From Liquidambar formosana (lineage: Eukaryota; Streptophyta; Magnoliopsida; Saxifragales; Altingiaceae): a DNA stretch of 64,000 bases. The position numbers and the translations under genes are program-made. Within the stretch, counting starts at the first letter, position 1. Each line of letters starts with the position of its first letter. The notes under the pieces are model-generated. The model made no database searches. It was not told the origin of the DNA and was given only the letters and a program-made list of their open reading frames with translations. The DNA is taken from NCBI GenBank assembly GCA_039720395.1, contig CM077827.1:11694099-11758098 (forward strand), read 5' to 3'. Below are positions 31,183 to 42,610 of the stretch, one piece after another.

Positions 31183-33835
31183 TGTTACACCCCATTTTTG
31201 TCACCTTAACTAGGGTACATCATTTCATGTAGGATTTTGAGTTCTTTTTGAGTCTAGTCTTTTGCATTGAGTTTCTATGGCATTGAATATCATGTGTATG
31301 AATTTTGAAGTGATTTGGAGTTCATTTCGATAGTCAATAAGAACTTTTGCGACTTTAAGGGCATAATCGTCTTTTAAGCCGTATATTTTTCATTTGACTT
31401 TGGAATGAATCCCGAGTCATTCCCTTGAGTTCATATGGTTATATAGAGTCTATATATAGGTTCGATTTGATGAACTAATGGTTTAAGATCAATTCGGCTC
31501 ATAACGGTTCAGGTTGGCTAAAAGACCCTTTCTTGGTTCGCTTAAATTGACTCATGTGACCCACTCAATTTATTCCCATTTAACTTCAATCAGGCTTTAT
31601 TTACATCATAAACATGTTTTGGAAGGTTGATTTTTGATTTGGAAAGCATTCGGTTCGACCTTGTGTGCAAACCCAGCTTAGCGACGGTGAAGCACCATGG
31701 TTAACCACCTTTGTAAAACCTAACCATGCACCCATGGTTAAGGATTTTTGTCCTAAAATGCTTAGAAATGTGTTCCCCTTTGAAACACGGTCGTTTTGGA
31801 TTTTATTTCGTCAAAATCAGATTTAATTTGAACATTTTAGGACTTCTGAAGTAAGAAGGAGTCAAAACCGGAGCAAAATGAGAGAGCCCTTGGGTAACCG
31901 TCCGGGGCTGGATAGTCAGCCGTCCAAGCCCAGACGGCTAACCATCTGGGGCTAGTTGGTCATCCGAGAGAGTCCGTCCTCGACTCAAATTCTGACTCTC
32001 TCTCCCTCTTTTGACAGTTTCCTCCGCCCTTACAACTTGTTTTCTCTTAGGAGTGTGTAACTTTGAGTTGTTTGAGCACCAAGAGAGTCTCTAATAGCCC
32101 TAAGATCATTATTTAATGAATTAATCTTAGCCATTGGTTTACTAGGTCAGTCCTCTATATAAAGAACATGATATTCAGCACATAGGGAAGCCATAAGTGC
32201 ACTTTACACTTAGAGAGAGAGGGAGCTACGAGTTTGGAGAGCTAGAAGGACATCAAGAGAAGGCTTTTTAACCCTAAGCAAGCAAGAGAACAAGGACTTT
32301 GAAGGCAAGAGAGGTTCTATAAGAGGTAAACATCCTTTCAATTGCTGAACTTAAGCTTTCCTCCTCCTCCTTCTTCTTCTTCTTCTATGATAGTTCTAGT
32401 GCATGCAGTAGTTCCCCATGTTAGGTTAACTCAATGCATTTGTGATATGATATGAATGATTTTAAGAGGATTTATGATTTTATATGCCTAAAAAACTTTG
32501 GTTTGCTAAGGTTTTAAAGGTATCATCTTTTCTCTCTTCTTAAATCATGCATAGTTCATATAGCTTATTCGCTGTGATTATTATCATGAATTGATGTTTT
32601 TGTTAGTTAATATATATAATAGGAATGATATTCATGATGATTTGAGCATGTGTTAGAGTCGTTTCATATGTTTTAATGCATAGTTGTGAAATTAGGGTTT
32701 CGACAACCCTAAATTCACACAAGTTTCCTATAGCATAATAGAATAGGTTTTCTTTTCTATTTTTCTTCATGGTTATTATATATATGATATATATAGAATA
32801 ACTATGATAGTTTTTGCATGCATGTAGTGTATTTTTAGGGTTTTATGCATGACATGAGATTAGGGTTGCATTAAGGTCTCTATTTATTCACTGTTTTTGT
32901 TGATAATATGATTAGTGGATGACTTTGAGCCTTAATACTATTCTGTCCAGATTGTTATGTTATCCTTTTTGATATGCATTGAGCACTTGTAAGGGTGCAA
33001 ACAGGTACAATAATTGCTTTATTGCAAATAAGGTCATTATCGCTTGAGCTTGCTATCACCTGGAGAAAATTGCATAAGGTAAGTAGGGTATGAAGTGCCC
33101 CAATTCACTTTTCCTAACCTTTCTTCTCTCTTCTCCCTCCTAGGGTTATTTTCTAATAAAGGGATATGGTGAATTCTAGGGTTTCTTTCCACCCCTTTTC
33201 AAAAGTCTATATCTTTCATTGAAATCTTATTGAGAATCATTTGTCTTCGAAAATTGCTATGGAAGGAAACCTAAGGTTTGCCATAAGTCTCTATTAGGGT
33301 TTAACCCTATTCTTTTCGAACTACATGGACTTTGATCCATGTATTTCACTGCATGGTACGTAGGCGCTCGTTTTGAGGCTCAAGTCCATTCTAGGATCCA
33401 AGTATCCTAGGTTTTTCTTATCTTTTCTTTTTTCTGTTTTATTTTATTTTCTTTGTTTGATTATGCATGGATGAAATGGATGGATGGGAATATATGTTAT
33501 GCATGCTGTATTTTATTGATTGATACTGTTTTGCATGTGATTAAGTTATTAAATTAGCCCAATCAAATTAAGAGACCAACTCAGGCGATGTGGGTGCCTA
33601 TGGGCTTAGCCCAGAACCTTCCCACATTGTAACTTAGCCCCCAAATCCAATTTTCTAGGTTTTAAAGACTTTGCCTTTCCTTTTAAAATGGAGTCATGAG
33701 GTTTTGGAAATAAAACATTTTACGGTTTTCCTCTTTTCCTTAAAAAATTAGGTGGCGACTCCCTTTTCATTTGTTGTCTTTCACACCTATCTTTTTGCCA
33801 AACCTTTGTGGGCCGCGTTTTTTCATGGGTTCACA
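31183..33835 (+). repeat. Element B 3' LTR
   Basis: This matches 20539-23183 almost base for base; its start is TGTTACACC instead of TGTCACACC and its end is again GGGTTCACA. TATATAAA is at 32156-32163 and GTAAGT at 33079-33084. Differences between the two LTRs are mostly single transitions and one small indel in the CTT repeat region. Confidence 0.92.
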
Positions 33836-34063
33836 TTTACCATAGGTTTATATTAGGTTATAACTTTATTCTTATCAAACTACGTGGACTTTGATCCACG
33901 TATTTCTATGCATGGTACGTAGGCACTCGCTTTGAGGTTCAAGTCCGCCCTAGGATCGAAGTATCCTAGTTTTCTTCTTTTCCTTTATTTTCTTTATTTT
34001 ATTCGATTATGTGGATGAATGGATTAATGATATGCATACAGTCTTATGATGATACTTGCTGAT
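33836..34063 (+). mobile_element. Element A 5' LTR, second part
   Basis: Sequence continuous with 20538 after element B is removed. It carries the conserved ACTACGTGGACTTTGATCC and TGGTACGTAGGC motifs, and ends with CTGAT (34059-34063), the TSD of solo LTR C. Confidence 0.85.
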
Positions 34064-35933
34064 TATCACATCCCATTTTTGCACCACCTTATTAGGGTTT
34101 GTCATTTCATATAGGTTTTTGTTTTGTTTTTTAGTCGAGTCACTTGCATTAGTTTTTTAGGGTCATAAGGATAATGGGTATGAATTTTGATTCAATTCAG
34201 AGTTGATCTTGAGGGTTAATAAGAACTTTTATGACTTGAGGGGCATAATCATCTTTTAGTTTACAAACTTTTCATTTGACCTTGAAATGACCTCCAAATT
34301 ATCAATTGGAGTTTATATTGATGCATATGAGGTATTTTTAGGTTTAATTTGATGAATCAATGGCTTAAGGTTAAAATGGCTTAATATGGTTCAAGTTGGT
34401 TAATTAATCCTTTTTGGGTTAGCTCAAATTGACTCACAATTACCAACTAATTCTTTTCAAATTGACTTCAATTAATCTTTATTTTATCCCTAAAAGTGTT
34501 TTTGAAAGTTTAATTTTGGTTTGGAAAGTATTTGGTTCAATCCTATGTGCATGCCTATGCATTGCAATAGTGGTGCATAGTAGTTAACTGCCTTTGTAAA
34601 ACCTAACCATGCAACCATGGTTAGTGGAGAAAAACTGGAGCGGGCTCGGGTGACCACCCAAGCCCGGGTGGCTAGCCGCCTGGGCCTAGGTGGCTAGTTG
34701 CCAAGCCCTAGTGGTTACTCGAGACCACTTCCTATTTTTGCTAAAGCGGGATTCTCCTTTCAATTTTGATGAACCAGGACTCTTTTGGACGAGTTTTCTT
34801 CTAATTTTTGGTAACCTTTGAGTTTCTTAAGCACCAAAGGAGTCTCTAATAACTCTTGGATTAATTTTTAGGGTTTTAATCCTAGCTATTGATTTATCTC
34901 CATTAAACTCTATAAATACCCCTCTATGTTTCAGCATTAGGGGAGCCACTTTTATGCATTAAACTTAAGTTCTAAGAGAGAATAAAAGAGAGAGAGCTGA
35001 AGGAGAGTTGAAGTTTTTGCTGTAGCCTTAAAGAAATTTGTTTCAAATCATTCACAAGAGCAAGAGAAAGTCTCTACAGCAGCACAGGAAGCTTTCCTAA
35101 GGCGTGATAATTGCCTTATTGCGAATAGTGCTGTTATTGTTTAAGCTTGCTATTGCTCGAAGATAATTGCACAAAGTAAGTAGCGTGTGAAAGTGCCCTA
35201 ATTCACTTTTCTTAACTTTCTCTTCCCCCCTCTTTGGGGTTATTTCTTAATATGAATCTATGGTAGTTTCCAAAAGAATCCTAGTTAAATAAATATCTTT
35301 TTATCAAAAGTTTCCATCCTGTGGAAGTTGCTTGATTTTAAACTTGGTTTATTTATCAAATATCACCTTCTCTTTCAAATAAGGAAACTTAGGGTTTTTC
35401 CCATAGGTTTGTATTAAGATTTAACCCTATTCTTATTGAACTATGTGGACTTTGATCCATGTATTTCATTGCATGGTACGTAGGTGCTCGTTTTGAGGTT
35501 CAAGTTTGCCCAAGATCCAAGTATCCTAGTTTTCTTTTTATTTTATTTATTTTGCTTATTGTGCATGGATGGATGAATGAAATATATGATACGCATGCAA
35601 TTCGTGATGTGATATACTTGCTGATTTTCGTATGGTAAGATCCTAATTTAGCCCAAATAAACTAAGAGACCGAAAGGGTGACATGGGTGCCTTTAGGCTT
35701 TGCCTAAAACCTTCCCATGTCATAACTTAGCCTCTGAATGCCTAATTTCTTTGGTTTCCAAAAAGACTGTTTTTGCCTTTCCTTTTTAAACATGGAGTCA
35801 TTCAATTGTTTTCTTAAAACAAAAATAGGTTTTTAGGGTTTTCCTTGTTTCCTTTAAAAAATAAGGTGGCGAATCCTTTTCTTTTTTAAACCAAATCTTT
35901 TTCAATCATGTGGGCCATTTTCTGGGGTTCACA
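34064..35933 (+). mobile_element. Solo LTR C, internally deleted
   Basis: It starts TATCACATCCC (TG changed to TA) and ends GGGGTTCACA. Flanks CTGAT (34059-34063) and CTAAT (35934-35938) are a TSD with one change. At 1.87 kb it is about 0.8 kb shorter than its relatives. Most of the segment between the splice-donor-like site and the stem-loop is missing (join near 35100), and a smaller piece is gone near 34626. TATA is at 34911-34918. Confidence 0.88.
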
Positions 35934-36225
35934 CTAATTTTTGTGTGGAAAAGACTTAAATTTAGCCCAAATAAACTAAGAGACCGATTAGGGTGACATG
36001 GGTGCCTATAGGCTTTGCCTAGAACCTTCCCATATCATAACTTAGCCTTCGAATCCCTAGTTTCTTTAGTTTCCAAAAAGACTGTTTCTGCCTTTCCTTT
36101 TTAAACACGGAGTCATTCAATTGTTTTCTTTAAAACAAAAAAGTTTTTAGGGTTTTCCTTGTTTCCTTTAAAAAATAAGTTGGCGACTCCTTTTCAATCA
36201 TGTGGACCAATTTTCGAGGTTCACA
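35934..36225 (+). mobile_element. Element A 5' LTR, third part
   Basis: The end of LTR A, closing with GAGGTTCACA. Joined with the two earlier parts it makes a normal LTR of about 2.5 kb. GTTTAGCGATTCTACTGGGG (from 36226) follows as PBS-like sequence. Confidence 0.85.
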
Positions 36226-37315
36226 GTTTAGCGATTCTACTGGGGATTTGTGGGCTAGACTCTATAAAGTTTAATTGGGCTAAATTAATTTCTCTAGTTT
36301 TATTAAAATCAATCACATGCATCCGTTTGATTGTGTGCTTCCATTTATTGCATTGTATGTGAAAATTGTTGCATGATTTAAGATCGATGTATCCTTGCCA
36401 CTAATGGGCCTAGTTTAAACCTTGGTTTTCCTGATTCCAAGTGTTGGGGCGAAAGCTATCAACCTCTCTTGCCTAGTATCCTTGGGTATATCAAATGAAT
36501 CAATCACGTACTACTGGACCCATGCGGTGTTCCTGATGCCACATGTGATTAGGTATAAAGATTGTTCAAACAAGTGAAGGACCCTAGCCTACCCTCTCTT
36601 AGTGTATGTAGTGGGCCTTATAGGACACTATTAGCTCACTATTATGCACCCACACTTGATTGTAATGATATCATGCCATGCTTATGTTTTATTGCTATGC
36701 TCATAAGTTGTACTGTATTCTTAGGTTTACTTTAACCCTAGGTAACGATCGAAACTTGATATATGGTCTCACCTACATACTCTTAATGAGTACCTCCGCC
36801 CTTCACCCAAAGGGGCTCCCTAAAGGAGGGAGTACTGATTAAAAGTATGTGAGCTAAGACCATGGGCTTTTAAGTAAACCAATAGGGGCTTGTGTAAAGG
36901 TTAAGAAGTAGGGGCTCATTCACATTTATGCCTTTAGTATGTCACCTCACCTTTTGTCTTAAGGGACACTTCTAAGGATGATGTGTCTAACTAAGGAGAT
37001 GTCCTGGTTAGACCTAGCCCATAGTTTGCTTACACTTTGGGGAAAGTGATTCTTGAAAGTTTTGTGATGGTTAATGGCTAAAACTTAAGACTAAGTGACT
37101 CACCTTCATGTCCTTAGTATGTCACCTCACACTTTAAGGTACCCTTGGAGATGAGATGTCTAACTAAGGGAATGCTTTATAAAACCACACTTACTAAATT
37201 TAGTGCAGTCATGGAAATATTATTAAAATGTTTTGATTATAGCCTAAAAGGGGATTTTGTTCTTTAAGGAAGACTGGATTAAACCTGTGGTATTTTCTAG
37301 AGACTAAGGAATAGA
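36226..37315 (+). other. Element A primer site and leader
   Basis: Homologous along its length to the leader of element B (23184-24346), including the repeated block ending in AACTAAGG. No coding signal. A TATA box is not expected here and none is seen. Confidence 0.7.
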
Positions 37316-37828
37316 ATGGAACACCTTATCACTTTCATAGCTGAAGTTGGCAATGCAACATGGGAAGAAATTAGGGGAATGCTTGGTGAGATCATACAAA
37401 AGTTGAATGACATTTTGGTAATTGTTAAGGTTGTTCCTCAAGTTCAATCCAGGCCTAAGAATCATTATTCAAGGGCTACCAGGTCCAAAAGACATAATGA
37501 AGTAGAGTTGAACGCCCAGACTACCAAGAAAGAGCCTTGCCAATTCATCGAACTTTACACGCCAATGAGCGTTATTTTTGAAGAATTGAAGGTGAAAGGT
37601 TTGCTTCAACCCATTGACCCAGCACTGTTACCCAATCGATTGCCCCGTTGTTTTAAAGAGAACGAGTATTGTGACTTCCAACAAGGCAAAGAGCATAGCA
37701 CTAATCGATGATAAAGCTAAGGCATGAGATCCAAGACCTTATTAACCGAGGGGTAATCACTTTTCCTAAACCAACCAATACTTTGAATGTTCTTCAAAGC
37801 TTTCCCATGAACCCATTTTTGGCCACCC
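37316..37828 (+). pseudogene. gag: Element A gag remnant
   Basis: From ATG 37316 the frame encodes a Gag relative of element B's: ITFIAEVGNATWEEIRGMLG, then LNDILVIVKVVPQ, FIELYTPMSVIFEELK and the Cys-His box start YCDFQQGKEHSTN. The second ligand of the box is Gln in place of His. Stop codons at 37709-37714 (TGATAA) break the frame; matching sequence continues as LRHEIQDLI and MNPFLAT up to about 37828. There the element is truncated at the boundary with LTR I. Unlike B, this copy retains the sequence upstream of the J insertion point without interruption. No pol follows. Confidence 0.78.
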
Positions 37829-38599
37829 TATTTAGGAATGGAAAAGATAAGGCTTGATATTGGTTTAGGGTAGGGAAATGAATGCTATAAGCTTAAAGCA
37901 AAAGAAAATGCAGCAGAATAGGGGAGAAGGTTCAATTTCGAAGCTTGGAAGGAGTTTAAATGTAGAAGAAGGGATCCCTAATGTAAGAAGAGAGGGCTGT
38001 ATTTATAGAACAGACACTTGTCCTTACTCATGTTATTGGTTATAGCGTAAGTTTAGGTAGGTGGAAGCATTTAATGCTTTGTCCCCTGCTCAAGTGCACT
38101 TATGACATAAAGTGACTTGGAGTTGATAGGAAGTGACTTAGCTAGATTTTAGGTGAGAAATCCAAGAAATCTCATCATTTCGTGTCTCAAGGCGCTTTCT
38201 TGAGCAACTTGGATACTAGGCTGGCAGTTGGAAATGTTGGATCGGCTGGCGAGACCTTAAGGCGAGTCCTAGGGTTGGATCTAAAAGTCCTATTAAGGTA
38301 AACAAGGCATTCTGAGTTGGAATGTGAAGTCTTCAAAAGTGATTTTTGAGGGTGAGGGGGTTGTTCTCTTAGTCTAACTTGATCTTAGGTTCTACCTAAA
38401 AAAACCTAGGTCCTAGGTCGATGGGTCTTGGTGAACAGAGACTAGGGTGAAGCTGTAAAATCTTCCTAAGGTGATTTGGGTGTTGTGAGTCCAAAAATGT
38501 TGTCTGTTTTGAGAAACGGCGCATCGATTGTTCTGTGGAGGCTTGTAAAAGTTAAATTTTTGGCCGGAGACCCGCCGAGTGGGTCTCGCAAGTAGTGAC

Positions 38600-39010
38600 C
38601 AAGGTCAGATCAGAAGGTCTCTCTAGGGTATTAAAAATACTCTGATTCCAAAAACTCAGTCCGTTTTATAAGACAACACACCAGTTAAGGTACGAGCACA
38701 CGGGCTGTAAACTAGGACTTCTTATGGACTTTTCATTAGACCATTGTCTAAATCTGTGCCAATTAGGACCAAAATCAAGTTCGAAAGTCTCTCTAAGGTA
38801 TTTTGGGTGCTCTGAGTCCAAAAACTCAGTCCGTTTTGTAAGATAGCCCGTCGGTTAAGATGCGAGAAAACGGGTTGCGAACTGGGACCTCCTATAGACT
38901 TTTCACTAGACCGTTGTCTAAATCTATGCCAATTAGGATCGGGGTTAAGTCCGAAAGTCTCTCTGAGGTATTTTAGGTGCACTAAGCCCAAAAACTCAGT
39001 CCGTTTCAAG
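38600..39010 (-). repeat. 170-bp tandem repeat in LTR I
   Basis: The anchor AAAACTCAGTCCGTTT recurs at 38651, 38821 and 38991. Two full units and a partial are present. A long minus-strand open frame (38722-39126) follows this repeat and has no recognisable protein. Confidence 0.88.
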
Positions 39011-39368
39011 AAACGATGCACAAATTGTTTTATGATGAAAAATAGGTTAAAAGGTGGGTCTCGAGAGTAGGTCTCGAGATCAGGCCGAATGGTCTTTCTA
39101 GGGTATTTGAGGTGTACTGAATCCAAAAATGTGGTTTTTTTTGAAGAAATAGGCTACCAATTCTCCAGTTATTGGAAATAATGGTTAACGGGTTTGAGTC
39201 TGATAAGGTATATCAAATTCCCTACATTTGGGTATCATGCTAGTTTGCACATCCTAGCACGTTTAGGTATTATGTCCTAATACAACAAGAGTCTGATATC
39301 TTCTCCTCAGCTAGGTTGAGTGCCCTTCTTTAGAAATGTAACCATCCATACATTCTGATGCACTTTTA

Positions 39369-39900
39369 CCTAAGGATCTTTGTGGTGGGCTTTGGGCCAA
39401 GTGGCGGCATCATTGTCCTGGCATAAGGGTAGGTACAATGGCGATCAATATTCTAAGACTAATTTAACACCCTGTGTTTTAGAAATAAAGTAGTTTTTTA
39501 CGTTCCTGACTCATCTATAAGCCCAAGATTTTCCTTTACGTAGGATGCCCTGCGTTACAATAGCGCAATAGTTTCGCTTTCCTGTCGCATTCTATCCTAA
39601 GGACCTTCGCAATGGGCTATGGGCTAAGTGGCAGCATCATTATCCCGGCACAAGGGCTAGTACAATGGTGATTGATAATCTAATACTAATTTGACGCCCT
39701 GTGTTTCAAAAACGTAGTAGTTTTATACGTTCCTAACGCATCTATAAGCCTGAGATTTTTCCTTAGGTAGGATGCCCTGTGTTACAGTAGCGAAATGGTT
39801 TCGCTTTCCTATCGCATCCTATCCTAAAGACCTTCGCGGCTGGCTTTAGGCCAAGCGGCAACATCATTGTCCTAGCATAGGGGCTGGTACAATGGCAATC
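39369..39900 (-). repeat. 227-bp tandem repeat in LTR I
   Basis: The anchor CCTAAGGACCTTCGC (with variants) recurs at 39369, 39596 and 39823, with GTACAATGG and CCCTGTGTT blocks in each unit. Confidence 0.88.
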
Positions 39901-40089
39901 GTTGGTTTTGTTTCCAACTTCAGCTTTGGGCCAAATAGTGGCTTCATCGTTTCAATACTTTTGTTGAAACAACGACTAAGGATTGATTTTGAGGTTGACA
40001 TTAAGTTTAAGGATTAAGTTTGAGATTGATATTGAAATTAGTGAATGGAGGGGTATGGAAAGTCCTCCTGCAAAATTAGGGTATCTACA

Positions 40090-40846
40090 ATACCCACTTG
40101 GCCTAATACTAATATGGCCACTAAAAGCAATAAATTCTGGGAAAGAGTTGTTTTGTGGCATTAAATGCACATTGGTCTTTCAAAAAACTAGTCATTACAA
40201 CCAATTTTCATGGTGTAGTCGATTATACCCTTGGTGCAGTAGACTACACATTCCAATAGCTAAATGTGTAGTCTTTTGCACGGTTTAGTCGACTACATGG
40301 ATCTTGTAGTCGACTAAACTAGCTTAAAATGCTAGTTTAGCATATTTCCAATGTGTCTTCAACACTTAAGTCCATGTGTATCAATTTAGACCTCTTATGA
40401 ATGATAAATTTAATTAGTTTAAGGGTCCTAAAGTCCATCTAGGTAACTAGAGTAACAACATGAGCAACCATGTACAATATAATCCTAAAACCTCACTCAT
40501 AACCCATAAATGTATCCATTTAGTGCTAGCTTGGTTTTGAGTGATTCTAGGCTTTTTGGCTTGCCTTTTATGCTCTTGTTGTGCTATACTTGAGTGTTCT
40601 TGATGTTTTAAGGATATACTTGACCTACCATGCCTTAGTTATGCTTTATTGGGACTTTGAGTAGTATACCTTTGATGTTCTTGAGTTAAATGATCCTTGT
40701 GCTTACACTTGATATAAAATGAACTTAAGTACCTATCTTTGAACATAATTTTGACATCTAAACCATTAGCACTAACATCATTCTCTTGTTATTATCAAAA
40801 TCAAAGAGATGCCAAAGGTTAAGGTTAAAAACCTTCAGGGCCAACA
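40090..40846 (-). mobile_element. Element H (Sirevirus-like Copia) 3' LTR, truncated
   Basis: On the minus strand the LTR begins TGTTGGCCCTGAAGG at 40846, immediately after the polypurine tract. It carries several copies of the palindrome TAGTCGACTA and variants. Palindromic repeats in the LTR are a known feature of Sireviruses. It stops at LTR I before any TATA box, so R and U5 are missing. Confidence 0.75.
40216..40316. repeat. TAGTCGACTA palindrome cluster in LTR H
   Basis: Exact palindromes at 40286-40295 and 40307-40316, with variants at 40216-40225 and 40237-40246. A second cluster lies at 42779-42906. Confidence 0.85.
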
Positions 40847-40860
40847 ATCTCCCCTTTTTT
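40847..40860 (-). other. Element H polypurine tract
   Basis: AAAAAAGGGGAGAT on the minus strand abuts the LTR start TGTTGG. A similar tract (AAAAAGGGGAGAT, about 41171-41183) lies further upstream just after the envelope-position ORF. Confidence 0.8.
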
Positions 40861-41189
40861 GATGATGACAAATCATTGGCATTTTATAATCATAAATGAA
40901 TTGCAATAAATATCATATAGGAAGGATATGTCTCCTCCTCACAATATGCATATAATAATTTAATCACATTGCAATTATAAGGATAATCAAAAGATCATTC
41001 ATTCATTAAGCATGTAAACATGTACATTGGTAAGCATATGTCATGGTTAGAACATGTACATCAAAACGAACATATGGAGTCAAGTCTAAAACTTCTACAA
41101 ACCAAAAAGTACTGAAACATCATAACATAAGACAGTACTAGAGTCATAAAAACATAAAATATCACAAAACATCTCCCCTTTTTGTCATC

Positions 41190-42610
41190 AAACAAAAAGA
41201 CTAAGGGCTATGATCAATATGTTCTGGAGCGCAGGAGCATCTTGATCCTCAAAAGCTAGAGGAGGAGGAGGTGGTGGAGATGGAGGAGCAGTCTGTCGTG
41301 CATAGCACTCAATAGCAGTCAAAGAAGCTCAAACAATGCAAATGTTAGTCTTAGTCCTCGCTAGACATTGGTCCACCCGACTTGTGAAGATATCCCCATA
41401 GCGCTTAAGTATGTCTAAGTCATTGTCTACCTGAAGCTACCTATCCTCAAGAGCAGAAAGTCGCCTATCAATATTGCCAAAGCCCTGTGTTATGGAGATC
41501 TGTAGGGACTAAATGGCATCCAATACCGATTGAATATCGGGTATAGGCTGAGGTGGTGCTATAGGCTCCTCTTGCAGCTACTGAGGCTGTTACTCATGCA
41601 ATAGCTCATCCTTAGGTAAAAGCTATTGTATGGGATGTGGCTCTCGAACCCAAAAGTCATTGGCATCTTTGAAAAAATTTATACGCTTTAGGGTTGCCTT
41701 ATCATAAAAGTCAAAGTTCTTAGCTTCATAATAATCCCTTTTTTAAGCGAAGGTTTACATCAAATACTTTGAATACGAATGTGAGAGTATTCCCATAGGG
41801 AAAAACACCACTGGACTTTTTGATGGCATATTCATGCATGTGGTGGAGGATAATATGGGCTAAATCATGCTTGTGACCATTCAAAACACACTAAATGATG
41901 AAAATATCATAATAACCAACATGAGAGTGGCTACCCAAACGAGGCATGAGATTATAAGTGATGAAGGGATAAATGAGTAGAGAAACAATAGTCATTTCAT
42001 TGGCATTGGGAAGATAACCCTCTTGAATGTTAGGATTATTACAAATATGTTTAAGGGCCTCAAATTTATTGAATCCACAGTGAATGGTCTAAGAATAAGT
42101 GTTAAAACTTTATATTGTTCCATTACGAGGTAATTTAAAGAGAGTAGCAATATTGGAAATGGATAAATGAATAGGCTTCCCTTTTATCCAATAATCAATC
42201 TTACAATCCCTTATGAAAACAAAATTTGCATAGAAACCCTTAACAAGTTTGGGGAAACATGTGTTGTTGAGTGTGAGAAAGTAATCCCACCCAATAGCTT
42301 TAAAAAAGGATGAAATGAAGATACGTTGGCCATCAAAGAATTCAAAAGATACAATCTTACCAAACTCAATATGATGCTTTATGAAAATGTCTTGATAATG
42401 TTTGAAGATTTTTGCATCTTAACACAAATCCTCATCTCCATGCTTGGCTTTGGATTGTCTCTCTTATTGGTGAGGTTGTTCTTCTTGAGGAATTGATCGT
42501 GGTGGTGGATGAGGGGGTTGAGAACTCCTCGGAGCACCCTTCTTTTTAGAGGATGAAGCCCTAGATGCGACCATTAAAGCCTTAAGTAGCTTTTCCATGC
42601 GTTGAGTCAT
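41190..42610 (-). pseudogene. Envelope-position ORF of element H
   Basis: A minus-strand frame starts at ATG 42610 (MTQRMEKLLKALMVASR), has a Pro-rich stretch (PPHPPPRSIP), then a region with GWDYFLTLNNTCFPKLVKGF, IKGKPIHLSISNIATLFKLP and GYLPNANEMTIV. The C-terminal part is Pro-rich and closes just before a polypurine-like tract. This style matches the proteins often annotated as putative plant transposon protein or envelope-like protein, found after pol in Sireviruses. Several stops and frameshifts (near 42463, 42110 and beyond 41880) make it non-functional. No convincing signal peptide or membrane anchor is visible, so the position, not proof of an envelope role, supports the name. Confidence 0.6.

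Larger units (their letters stand above)
20539..33835 (+). mobile_element. Complete Gypsy element B, gag-only (TR-GAG type)
   Basis: Two near-identical LTRs (20539-23183 and 31183-33835) bracket an 8 kb interior that includes a 2.7 kb foreign solo LTR (J). The flanking TSD is TTTAT (20534-20538) and TTTAC (33836-33840). The interior has a PBS-like site, a leader, a broken gag, a long non-coding part, a 78-bp hairpin array and a polypurine tract. No protease, reverse transcriptase, RNase H or integrase signature is present in any frame, so movement must have depended on a relative's pol. The LTR similarity suggests a fairly young insertion compared with the elements around it. Confidence 0.88.
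37829..40089 (-). mobile_element. LTR-like segment I (Tat/Ogre style), truncated
   Basis: On the minus strand it begins TGTAGATACCCTAATTTTGC (complement of 40089 downward), close to the start of the large solo LTR at 3404. A TATA box (complement of 38000-38007) lies about 2.1 kb downstream, and only about 170 bases follow it before the junction at 37829. Two tandem arrays lie in the U3-like part, the same arrangement as in the solo LTR at 3404-10304. No terminal CA or TSD was found at the lower end, so it is probably truncated. Confidence 0.55.

Noticed and set aside
38722..39126. Minus-strand open frame of 134 codons
   Set aside because: It coincides with the 170-bp tandem repeat in LTR I and repeats itself (VHLKYPR..., VHLKYLR...); no protein family is suggested.
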